This document shows positions 54,968 to 62,252 of a stretch of DNA of 64,000 nt, piece by piece; position 1 is the first letter of the stretch; every line of letters starts with the position of its first letter. The stretch spans positions 62,001 to 126,000 of the forward strand of contig NZ_JAMXLR010000076.1 of the NCBI RefSeq assembly GCF_024054565.1, given 5' to 3'. The notes beneath the pieces were generated by a model that had not been told where the DNA came from, made no database searches, and saw only the letters and a list, made by a program, of their open reading frames with translations. The stretch is from Aeoliella straminimaris. Its GTDB lineage: Bacteria; Planctomycetota; Planctomycetia; Pirellulales; Lacipirellulaceae. The translations under genes and the position numbers were made by a program.

Positions 54968-55545
54968 GCCGATACTTTTTAGTGCTAGCCATCACCTGGG
55001 CGGGCCTGTGGCTCACGCCCGACCAACAGGGCCAACGCCTCATGGAACGCAAGCAGTATGCCAAAGCTGCCAAAACGTTCGACGATCCCATGCGACAAGG
55101 GGTGGCCTGGTATCGAGCGGGTGAGTTCGAGCAAGCGGCGCAATCCTTTGCCCGCGTGCATACGCCGGACGCCCACTTCAATGAGGGCAACGCTTGGGTG
55201 ATGCTCGGCAAATACCAGCAGGCCATCGTCAGCTACGACAAAGCCTTGAAGCAGCGTCCCGGCTGGCAGGCAGCTCAAGAGAATCGCGATTTGGCGGCGG
55301 CACGCGCGAAACGACTTGACACGCAAGGCGGAGATCTCGGCGATCAGGAGGAAGGTGCCGATGAGATCGTATTCGATAAAAACAAGCCTCCGGGGGGCGA
55401 GGAGACCGAAGTGGCGAGCGATCAGGCGGTGACCGACGCCGGGGTGCAGGCAATGTGGCTACGCAACGTGCAGACCAAGCCGGCCGACTTCTTGAAAGCC
55501 AAATTCGCCTTTCAGGACGCCGAAGCAGGCGAGGAGACGGATTGA
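54964..55545 (+). CDS. BatC/BatE-like TPR protein
   Basis: A 193-residue protein with an N-terminal signal-like hydrophobic segment (YFLVLAITWAGLWL) and two or three TPR motifs (about 30-110): QYAKAAKTFDDPMRQGVAWY, EFEQAAQSFA, and GKYQQAIVSYDKALKQRPGW. It corresponds to the TPR component of BAT operons. The C-terminus is acidic and ends just before the BatD start (the A of TGA is the first base of the BatD ATG). It probably scaffolds the BatA/BatB/BatD complex. Confidence 0.9.
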   Translation: MSRYFLVLAITWAGLWLTPDQQGQRLMERKQYAKAAKTFDDPMRQGVAWYRAGEFEQAAQSFARVHTPDAHFNEGNAWVMLGKYQQAIVSYDKALKQRPGWQAAQENRDLAAARAKRLDTQGGDLGDQEEGADEIVFDKNKPPGGEETEVASDQAVTDAGVQAMWLRNVQTKPADFLKAKFAFQDAEAGEETD

Positions 55546-56801
55546 TGCCAGGACTCTGCCGAAAAGTGGTTGCTGCGATCGTCACCCTGATTGTGATGCA
55601 TGCGTACGCGGCGTTGGCCGAGGTGAAACTTGTCACGATCGACGCTCCGAAGTCCGAGGCCTGGGTCGGGCAAAAGGTTGCTTTTTACGTCAAACTGCGG
55701 GGCAAAGGGCCGTTCGTAGGGGCCGCCTCGTTCTCGCTTCCGGCAGTGCCAAGGACCGTGATCCTCAAGGTGGGCAATCCCGTTGTGTCTAATGAGGAAA
55801 TCGAGGACGAGTCGTGGTTCGTGCAGACTCACGAGTTTGTGTTGTTCTCACAAGCCGATGGTGCTTTAGAAGTCCCAGCGTTCGATGTTCGCTACGCCAG
55901 TCGCGATAGCTTCACGGGGCCGGCGAAAGATTATCGCGAACAGGTGCCAGCCATCCAGTTCCAGATCGAGCGGCCGCCAGAGAGCGATCCCGCGACGTTC
56001 CTGGTGACCACCGACTCGTTGAAGGTCACGGAGCAATGGGACCCCACTCCGGGCAAAACGCAGCAAGGCGCCGTGTTCCACCGCACCATCACGCAAAACG
56101 CCGAGCAGGTCACCGGTATGGCCCTGGCCCCACCACCGACCAAGGAGCCCGCGGGGGTGAGTGTTCACTTTGACGATCCGGTGATTACCGACGATACCGA
56201 GCGGGGAGCATTTGCAGGCAGTCGGTCGGATCGAATCACTTACGTTCTCGAGGAACCGGGCAACGCGACGTTACCAGCGATTCAGTACGTGTGGTGGAAT
56301 CCTGACAAGCAAGAGTACGGCTCAACAACATTGCCTGCCGCCACGTTCGAAGTGACCGCAGTCGCCACTGCCGATGATTCGGCCCCGGCCAATGAGCGTG
56401 ACCTCAGCTGGCTACTGTGGCTACTTGTCGTCCTGGCGGCAGGCGGGTTGTATTACTGGCAGCGCCGGCGGTTGCAAGAGTGCTTCTGCAGCCTGTGGGA
56501 GAAGCTCAATCCACTCGAGCGGCGCATCGCGCGCGAGTTGCTGCGAGCTTGTCGGCGGAGCGACGCCCCCGCTGCCGACGCAGCTTGGCTTGAGTGGCAG
56601 GCAACACTGTCACCTCCACAGAACGTCTCCCCACGCCTGGCCACCGCGGCCACGGAATTGCAGCGAACGCTCTACGGCTGTGGTGATCCCTCGACATGGA
56701 ACGGCAGCGAGATGGCGGCCGCTTTCCGAGAAGCGACAGCGATGGACCACGAGAAGCGACCCGAAACCGGGGCGTTGCCTCGGCTGAATCCAACGCGCTA
56801 G
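55545..56801 (+). CDS. batD: BatD-like membrane protein
   Basis: A 418-residue protein: signal peptide (VVAAIVTLIVMHAYAALA), extracytoplasmic beta-rich domains (about 25-290; VGQKVAFYVKLRGKGPFVGA), one transmembrane helix (LLWLLVVLAAGGLYYW, about 296-311) and a cytoplasmic helical tail. This matches BatD (oxygen tolerance) proteins and closes the BAT operon. The start overlaps the TPR gene stop by 1 nt. Its stop codon overlaps that of the convergent reverse transcriptase within the palindrome CTAG (56798-56801). Confidence 0.9.
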   Translation: MPGLCRKVVAAIVTLIVMHAYAALAEVKLVTIDAPKSEAWVGQKVAFYVKLRGKGPFVGAASFSLPAVPRTVILKVGNPVVSNEEIEDESWFVQTHEFVLFSQADGALEVPAFDVRYASRDSFTGPAKDYREQVPAIQFQIERPPESDPATFLVTTDSLKVTEQWDPTPGKTQQGAVFHRTITQNAEQVTGMALAPPPTKEPAGVSVHFDDPVITDDTERGAFAGSRSDRITYVLEEPGNATLPAIQYVWWNPDKQEYGSTTLPAATFEVTAVATADDSAPANERDLSWLLWLLVVLAAGGLYYWQRRRLQECFCSLWEKLNPLERRIARELLRACRRSDAPAADAAWLEWQATLSPPQNVSPRLATAATELQRTLYGCGDPSTWNGSEMAAAFREATAMDHEKRPETGALPRLNPTR

Positions 56802-58390
56802 CGAAGCTGCTCCAGCGCGTCGACAAGTGGCGCCGCTTGTTCGGGATTGACCATCCGCACGTAGGCGATCATGCCCTGCAGCCAGCCCTCGAAATCGGGA
56901 TGATTCTCGCGGTTTTGCGCGGCCAGGCCGGTGCGTTTGGCGTTGTGCAGGATGGCCCGCAGCTTGCGAACGGTCTTCCTCGATACACCCGGGCGGTCGT
57001 TCACCACGATGCCAGTGACCGACTGCTGGGCGTTGCGTCGCTGAACGCGGGTCTTTTCGCGGTTTAGGTGAAAGCCTTCATCGTGAACGATATGGCGCAG
57101 GCGCGCGAGAAAATAGCCCACCTGCTGAGAGCACTCCCCTGATGAAGAAAAGGTCAGATCGTCAGCGTAGCGGGTGTAAGTCCAGCCGAGCTTATTGGCG
57201 ATTCCCGTCAGTCGCTTGTCGAGTCGCCAGGCAATCGCGTTGGATAGTGCGGGACTCGTACACGCACCTTGCGGCAGCGACCGCGGGCCGGTGGCCACCC
57301 ACAGTTCTCTGCCGGCGTAACGCACTTGCTGGCGGGGACACTCGGTAACTAGCAGGGCAAGAATCGTTGCCACGGCGCCAGAGTACCCCAGGCCGCGAAA
57401 GAAGCCTTCGACCCGCGGAAAGGTGATTGAGGGGAAAAAGTCCTTCAGGTCGGCGTTTACTACTGCCAGCTGTCCAACATGTGGCGCTGCATTGGTCACG
57501 GTGCCGCGGCCTACGACAAATCCATGCGCTGCGTCATGTACCGCTAGCTTCACCAATATGTGCTCCAGGATCCAGCTCTGAGCCTTCCGCAGCTTCTGAT
57601 GTGGTGAAGACAGCACCCGCAGGCCACCGCTTTTTTTGCGGACCGAAAACTGCACGTAGTGAATGCGTTCGGCTGCCTCGGTGTGGTAGGCGAGCCAGCG
57701 AAGTTCACCGACCGAGAGCGACATGGCCGCAGCCAATTCGGCCGGTGTGTGGACGACGGGGAGTTCGCGTTCTGCTAGCTTTGCGATGTCCGACTTGCGA
57801 TCCGCAAGACCGCGCGAAACTCCACGGCCCAGAAAAACGATATCGCTGCGGCGGCGCTCTGCCACGGCTGCGGCGTGCAGACGTTTCTTCTCAGCCGCTT
57901 CCGCTTTCTTCTCCGCTTTGCGCCGCTGCCGCTCTTCGCGATCGCGGGCCGCCGCTTGCTGGGCACGTTTTGCGGCGTGCAAAAGATCGGGCCGCAGTCG
58001 GTCCATCTCGGCGCCAACGGCGTGGATCTCGGCCAACTCATCCGGCGTGGTCAAACCTTCGGTGACCATCAGCCGATCGATTAGCAAGGTTCGCTGATCA
58101 CTGCTAGGCGGGATCACATCGCGGCGTCCAAACCAGGGGTTAGTCCACAGCGGTCCGAGCGACTTGGCTTGCCGCTTGGCTTCGCTCGTGTCGAGCGGCG
58201 CAAACTGCGCCGCGTCGAGTCCCTCGAGCCGTTTTGATTCTGGCGGTTGGGGTTTGGGCCGGCGTGCCGGAGGGCTTTGCTGGCCAGGGGCGGTCGATGT
58301 CGCGGGGGGGCCGCCGCCGTTATGGCTCGAGTCGGGACCGCGTGAACTCGATCCGCCGAACAGATTGGATAGCCAGTCAAAAAGACCCAT
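56798..58390 (-). CDS. Retron-type reverse transcriptase with N-terminal extension
   Basis: A 530-residue RNA-directed DNA polymerase. The RT core (about 240-525) has hallmarks of retron enzymes: HGFVVGRGTVTNAAPHVGQ (285-306, with the retron-type NAxxH), NADLKDFFPSI (catalytic Asp314), LPQGACTSPALSN, YTRYADDLTFSS (YADD 408-411) and QSVTGIVVN (VTG 458-460). There is no maturase X or endonuclease domain of group II introns. The N-terminal about 200 residues are extra: a Gly/Ser/Pro-rich segment, then a basic/acidic coiled coil (about 138-180). Directly upstream lies a structured RNA gene (58426-58640), then WH-SWIM and ARM-like genes. It should reverse-transcribe the msd part of that RNA into msDNA. 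Confidence 0.92.
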   Translation of the reverse strand: MGLFDWLSNLFGGSSSRGPDSSHNGGGPPATSTAPGQQSPPARRPKPQPPESKRLEGLDAAQFAPLDTSEAKRQAKSLGPLWTNPWFGRRDVIPPSSDQRTLLIDRLMVTEGLTTPDELAEIHAVGAEMDRLRPDLLHAAKRAQQAAARDREERQRRKAEKKAEAAEKKRLHAAAVAERRRSDIVFLGRGVSRGLADRKSDIAKLAERELPVVHTPAELAAAMSLSVGELRWLAYHTEAAERIHYVQFSVRKKSGGLRVLSSPHQKLRKAQSWILEHILVKLAVHDAAHGFVVGRGTVTNAAPHVGQLAVVNADLKDFFPSITFPRVEGFFRGLGYSGAVATILALLVTECPRQQVRYAGRELWVATGPRSLPQGACTSPALSNAIAWRLDKRLTGIANKLGWTYTRYADDLTFSSSGECSQQVGYFLARLRHIVHDEGFHLNREKTRVQRRNAQQSVTGIVVNDRPGVSRKTVRKLRAILHNAKRTGLAAQNRENHPDFEGWLQGMIAYVRMVNPEQAAPLVDALEQLR

Positions 58391-58425
58391 GTTGCCGTGT
58401 ATGCGTTGCGAGAAATATCAAAACA

Positions 58426-58640
58426 GGGGTGGCCGGCTTCCCAACTTCGCAGCCGCGGACCAAGGTCGTTCACTCAAGCAGGTGTACGTTACCGTCGCAC
58501 CGGTGAGTCGAAGGCTCGTCTTGGCCAGGTGCGACGGTAACGTACACCTGCAAACGAACAACGGCCTTGGGGAAGCAATGCTAACCAATTTCACCCACGG
58601 CGTATCGCCGCAGAAAAGTCTTGGAAAGCCGACGCACCCC
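58426..58640 (-). ncRNA. Candidate retron msr-msd RNA
   Basis: A structured non-coding segment, about 215 nt, between the SWIM stop and the RT start. In RNA orientation its 5' end has GGGGUG-CGUC-GGCUUUCCAA (58640-58621) and its 3' end UUGGGAAGCC-GGC-CACCCC (58444-58426). These pair as 10 bp (one G-U) plus 6 bp, like retron a1/a2 ends. Inside are an msr-like hairpin CGGCG-AUA-CGCCG (58610-58598) and an msd-like long hairpin (58570-58460). The 3' end is 35 nt before the RT ATG. The AT-rich stretch 58641-58690 may hold its promoter. The exact branching guanosine and msDNA ends could not be fixed by eye. Confidence 0.78.
58460..58570 (-). other. msd-like long hairpin
   Basis: The core is a perfect 24-bp inverted repeat (58478-58501 with 58528-58551; arms begin GCAGGTGTACGTTACC) and a 26-nt loop (58502-58527). 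An outer stem pairs CCAAGGTCGTT (58460-58470) with AACGGCCTTGG (58560-58570), 10 of 11 positions matched, separated from the core by short internal loops. A long, loop-capped duplex is what the msd template of a retron looks like, and would give a hairpin msDNA of roughly 80-110 nt. Confidence 0.75.
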
Positions 58641-58682
58641 ACTTTGTGTTATCTATTGTGTTAATGTCCTGTATCTACAAAT

Positions 58683-60386
58683 TCAGTTCTTCGACAATCG
58701 GAGCAGCCGGTTGTACCATTCCGTGGTCGACTTATCTTCCGGCGCCTGCCCGAGTGCCATGGCTCGCAGTGCCAGCAAGTGGCGGCAGGGACCACGGCGG
58801 ATGCCAGCGCGACGATGGTGGCTGCAATCGCAGATGCCGCGTTTGATCGCCCCGTCGGCATCCAGCACTAGTTTCACGGATTTGCCATCCGCGTTGCCAA
58901 CCACAATGTCCAAGCTGCTTGGCCCGATAGTTCGGCTGATGATGGCCGTATGGCGTTGCTGCAGGATTCTCCGCGAGGCGACCAGTTCGGGCGACTCGCT
59001 GCCGATCTCTGCCGGGCCCACTGGCATCGGCATCACTTGACGCCAGCGGTAGACGCCCGCCGCCAGGTCGTGAATCACCTGGCCCGACAGGGCGAGTTGG
59101 TTAAGCGTTGCCGCACAATCGCCCGGATTGCAGACCATCGCGGCCTGCAGGGCATCGAAGCTGAGCGCGCGATCTTTGCGCAGCAGGTTAGTCGCCGACT
59201 GTAAGCGCCCACTGCCTACCTCGCCGGGCGGCAACAGCGCTTCGAGCGCCGAACCGCTGCTCCAATCGTTCACGGTCCAGCCACTCAGCCCCAGGGTGAG
59301 CCGCATTTCGCCCATGCGTGCGACCCAGAAGCTCGGCATGCCGGTTCCCAGTAGATAGACGTCGCACGATTCCATTAGTGGTAGCAGTCTGGCCAGCGAC
59401 AGTACGCGCCGTGCCCCCCAGATGCGGATCGGCTCGGTGGGGGAGCCATCGTAGGTGGTGCCGTAGGAGGTAAAGCGTTGCTGCCAAGGCTCGAGGATTA
59501 CCTCCGGGGCCTGCCCTGGCGAGAGTGAAAATCGCATCGCCCGTGGACTCTTATGGGCTTTGTGTCGCTTGAGCCAGGCGAGGATTGAGTAAACCGCGTC
59601 GCGCGAAAGCGTAACGCGTCGCATCGGCAGCGTCATCGCGCTCTGCAATTGCATGAAGCCGCGGAGCCAGCCGTCCGGAAGATCGATCTTTTCTTCGCGG
59701 TGTTCGCCACCGCCCGTGGTGGTGGCCGCGACGCCATCGGGGTCGACCTTCAGTCGTGTCTCGCGATAGCTGCGTAGCGTTTGAAAGTGGTCGTACAGGG
59801 CCCACGAGTAGTCTACATTCGTGGTGCCCAATTGCAGGCTCGAACTACTACCAAATGCGTCGTCGCGATTCACCGTCAGGCAGCCGTAGCTGGACTGATC
59901 GGCCGAGAAACACTCGAAAAACACCACGTCGTCGGCCACCGTGACCACTGGGTCGCATGGCATCAGCAGCCGCCACATCTCGGGATTGCGACGCATCAGT
60001 TGCATGGAGTATTTTGATCTCAACTGCCAGTAGCGTCGCCGCAGTGCGTTATACTTCTTCTCGAATTCGGGAGCGATTTCCGGCTTGTTGTCCAGGATTT
60101 CCTTCTTCAAACGTTCGTACTCGGTACGCTGCACTTGCATTTCGCGAGACCGCTCAGCACGTTTCCAGGCATCGTAGGCTTCACGGTCGCGGGGCTTGAA
60201 TCGCAGGTCGCTGATTACCACGTCGTGTAGCGCCGAGATGGCTTCGCGAAAACGCAGTGGCGTTCGCAGCGAGGCGTCGAAGGCCACCGCCTCGCGCTGC
60301 AGGTTGGCGGCCAGACGCAGCGATCGGGCTCCACCGGCGGCGGAGACCAGACCGCTATGTCCTTGGTAGGCGACGTCGAGGTTCAT
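58683..60386 (-). CDS. Winged-helix/SWIM zinc-finger protein (retron-associated)
   Basis: A 567-residue protein. The C-terminus holds a SWIM zinc finger, C-x-C-x12-C-x-H: Cys519, Cys521, Cys534 and His536 (ICDCSHHRRAG...GPCRHLLALRAM). Just before it (about 409-450) lies a winged-helix-like segment (SFDALQAAMVCNPGD, then LNQLALSGQVIHDLAAGVYR). The N-terminal about 400 residues are uncharacterised, with a charged helical stretch (about 70-120). SWIM domains bind nucleic acids or proteins. The ATG overlaps the end of the ARM-like gene by 4 nt, so the two are co-translated. Gene order (ARM-like, WH-SWIM, ncRNA, RT) suggests this is a retron accessory or effector protein. Confidence 0.85.
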   Translation of the reverse strand: MNLDVAYQGHSGLVSAAGGARSLRLAANLQREAVAFDASLRTPLRFREAISALHDVVISDLRFKPRDREAYDAWKRAERSREMQVQRTEYERLKKEILDNKPEIAPEFEKKYNALRRRYWQLRSKYSMQLMRRNPEMWRLLMPCDPVVTVADDVVFFECFSADQSSYGCLTVNRDDAFGSSSSLQLGTTNVDYSWALYDHFQTLRSYRETRLKVDPDGVAATTTGGGEHREEKIDLPDGWLRGFMQLQSAMTLPMRRVTLSRDAVYSILAWLKRHKAHKSPRAMRFSLSPGQAPEVILEPWQQRFTSYGTTYDGSPTEPIRIWGARRVLSLARLLPLMESCDVYLLGTGMPSFWVARMGEMRLTLGLSGWTVNDWSSGSALEALLPPGEVGSGRLQSATNLLRKDRALSFDALQAAMVCNPGDCAATLNQLALSGQVIHDLAAGVYRWRQVMPMPVGPAEIGSESPELVASRRILQQRHTAIISRTIGPSSLDIVVGNADGKSVKLVLDADGAIKRGICDCSHHRRAGIRRGPCRHLLALRAMALGQAPEDKSTTEWYNRLLRLSKN

Positions 60387-62218
60387 GCGGGCGCCTCCGC
60401 CGGAATAATTTCCAGCTCAGGTAGGTTCCGCGCGACTGCTCCGGCCAATTGAGGGTTGGTGGTCAGCGATGACACAATGGCCGCCACGCCTGCCCGGGCT
60501 TCGGGTTGTCGAACCGAGCGAACGGCCGCGGCCAGGACCGGCAGCAGATCATTCGCTCGCTCGGGATGGCGGATTAGCTCGTCGGCCAGCTGACGGGTCG
60601 CCTTGAGCTTCTGTCGGCCGCCACGATGCACGCCCAATAGGACCGATGTCCATACCGGAACGAGGCCGGGCCGGGCTTCGCCCGGTAGATTGCGTCTTTC
60701 CAGCAGATCGACCACTCGCAAGCGAAGGTCGTCGAACGGAGTTTCCAGCAAGCGACAGAACAACACCGGATCGTCTGCCCCAGGGCACTCGTCGCATTCA
60801 AGCCACGCCCAGGTACGGCGTCGCACGCCGGGCGAGAGGCTATCGAAAAAACGGGAGACATGGTCGCGGTCGTATTCCGCCCTGGAACCAACCAGGCCCA
60901 GCGCCCAGTCGGCCGCTTCTTCGGCGATCGCCACACACCGCACATCGGCGAGCCGTGCAACCAGTTCGTAGTCATCTTCAGACTGTATCGACTTGCTGCG
61001 CGACCAACGAAGGCCGAGCTGGGCGATCGAAGTTGGCTCGCGAAGGGCCAGCTCGACGCACTGCTGGAGCGACAGTCGCTCGGCGGATAGGTTGCTCTCG
61101 ATCACTTCGCACACCGCTGGCAGGGCAGTGGGGGGAGCCTGATCGATCAGCTCGAGCCAAGCTTCGAGCGGGATATTGTGGAGGTGTGGGTTGTCCTTCA
61201 AGCACCGCGCGGCGAACTGCCAGAGATCTTCATCCTCGCTGGTGAGCAGTGCGAGCAATTTCGCAGCGGGCAGCGAGGCGATTCGTTCGCTGTGATCTTG
61301 CGCCAGGAGTTGCATCGCCCACACGCGAACCAGCCGACTTGGCGCATTGTCCATCAGTTCGATCAGTTGATCGAACGCCGCGGTGGTTTGCCAGAGTTTA
61401 CGAAATCGCGGCGCCGCAGTGAGTTGGCCCAGCGAACCCCCTTCGGCCAGGCGGATCCGTTCGCGTCCGAAGCGGAGCGCGGGGTGCTCGCGGAACGCGA
61501 GCTGCAGCAAGGTCCAGCAGTCGAGGATCCGCTCGCCACGTTCGAAGTCGGCATCGCGATACTCACGCAGCAAGAGTACCGCAGCATCGACATACTGCTG
61601 AGGAGCGCGAAAGGCCAGGCGACGAAAATATCGCCAGGCCCGCCGCTGCAGGTAATAGCGTGTCCGATACGAGAAATAGATCGCGTCTTTGGGAGCCGGA
61701 GGCGGCGGCACATCGATGGGCTCGCCCGTGAAAGGGTTTCTGGCTTTTCTGGGCCGACTTCCATAGGGGAGTTTCGGGCTGGTTGTGGCGAGATAGTCCT
61801 CCGTCCAGCTTGTGCGACTTGGCCAGTGATATCGGTACCGAGTGCGTTTCACATGCCGCACCAGTCGGTCGAACAACGCGGCGCACGCGGCCACCACGGT
61901 GTGGTCACTGTCTTCCTCGGCTTGCTTGAACAGCCGCTTCACGACTGGCTGGTGCCCCACGCAGTTGGGCTCGCCCCGCAGGTATTCGACTTTCTGTGTT
62001 CGAGACCAGATCCGTTGGTCATGCTTCCAGCGGTCGGCAAACTGCGCCAGGCGATTCGAATCAGTGACCTTGCGCAAGGCTGGAATGAAACGACTGTCTT
62101 CGGCCGAGTAATACTCCTCGGCCAGCAGCAGGTCGTGCGCTGGGGCATCCTTGGCCATTTTCAGCTGCCGCGTTGTCGTAGTTAGCAGAAAACCATGTAG
62201 TCGCTCAACGAGCGCCAT
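60383..62218 (-). CDS. ARM/HEAT-repeat-like protein (retron-associated)
   Basis: A 611-residue, almost wholly alpha-helical protein. From about residue 210 onward it shows regularly spaced amphipathic helices resembling ARM/HEAT repeats (FDQLIELMDNAPSRLVRVWA, LLALLTSEDEDLWQFAARCL, LPVLAAAVRSVRQPEARAGV). The N-terminal part (about 130-200) is Tyr/Arg/Pro-rich (YFSYRTRYYLQRRAWRYFRR). No nuclease or NTPase motif is seen, so it is probably a scaffold or sensor. Its end overlaps the SWIM gene start by 4 nt (ATGA) and it starts 34 nt after the upstream TPR/propeller-like gene, indicating one operon. Confidence 0.75.
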   Translation of the reverse strand: MALVERLHGFLLTTTTRQLKMAKDAPAHDLLLAEEYYSAEDSRFIPALRKVTDSNRLAQFADRWKHDQRIWSRTQKVEYLRGEPNCVGHQPVVKRLFKQAEEDSDHTVVAACAALFDRLVRHVKRTRYRYHWPSRTSWTEDYLATTSPKLPYGSRPRKARNPFTGEPIDVPPPPAPKDAIYFSYRTRYYLQRRAWRYFRRLAFRAPQQYVDAAVLLLREYRDADFERGERILDCWTLLQLAFREHPALRFGRERIRLAEGGSLGQLTAAPRFRKLWQTTAAFDQLIELMDNAPSRLVRVWAMQLLAQDHSERIASLPAAKLLALLTSEDEDLWQFAARCLKDNPHLHNIPLEAWLELIDQAPPTALPAVCEVIESNLSAERLSLQQCVELALREPTSIAQLGLRWSRSKSIQSEDDYELVARLADVRCVAIAEEAADWALGLVGSRAEYDRDHVSRFFDSLSPGVRRRTWAWLECDECPGADDPVLFCRLLETPFDDLRLRVVDLLERRNLPGEARPGLVPVWTSVLLGVHRGGRQKLKATRQLADELIRHPERANDLLPVLAAAVRSVRQPEARAGVAAIVSSLTTNPQLAGAVARNLPELEIIPAEAPA

Positions 62219-62252
62219 GCAGCACGTAATATCCGGCAGTCGACTGCCGATG

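Noticed and set aside
50635-56801. MoxR-VWA genes as part of a retron/bpX conflict system
   Set aside because: They form a canonical BAT operon on the opposite strand with gene order and overlaps typical of housekeeping aerotolerance loci; adjacency alone is not enough.
56798-58390. Group II intron or diversity-generating retroelement RT
   Set aside because: No maturase or endonuclease domain, no intron domain V/VI-like RNA and no template/variable repeat pair were seen; the motifs NAxxH, YADD and VTG favour a retron.
58478-58551. The long hairpin as a Rho-independent terminator for the SWIM gene
   Set aside because: There is no T-run, the 26-nt loop and 24-bp perfect stem are atypical, and the hairpin is enclosed by complementary ends immediately before an RT gene; a retron msd explains it better.
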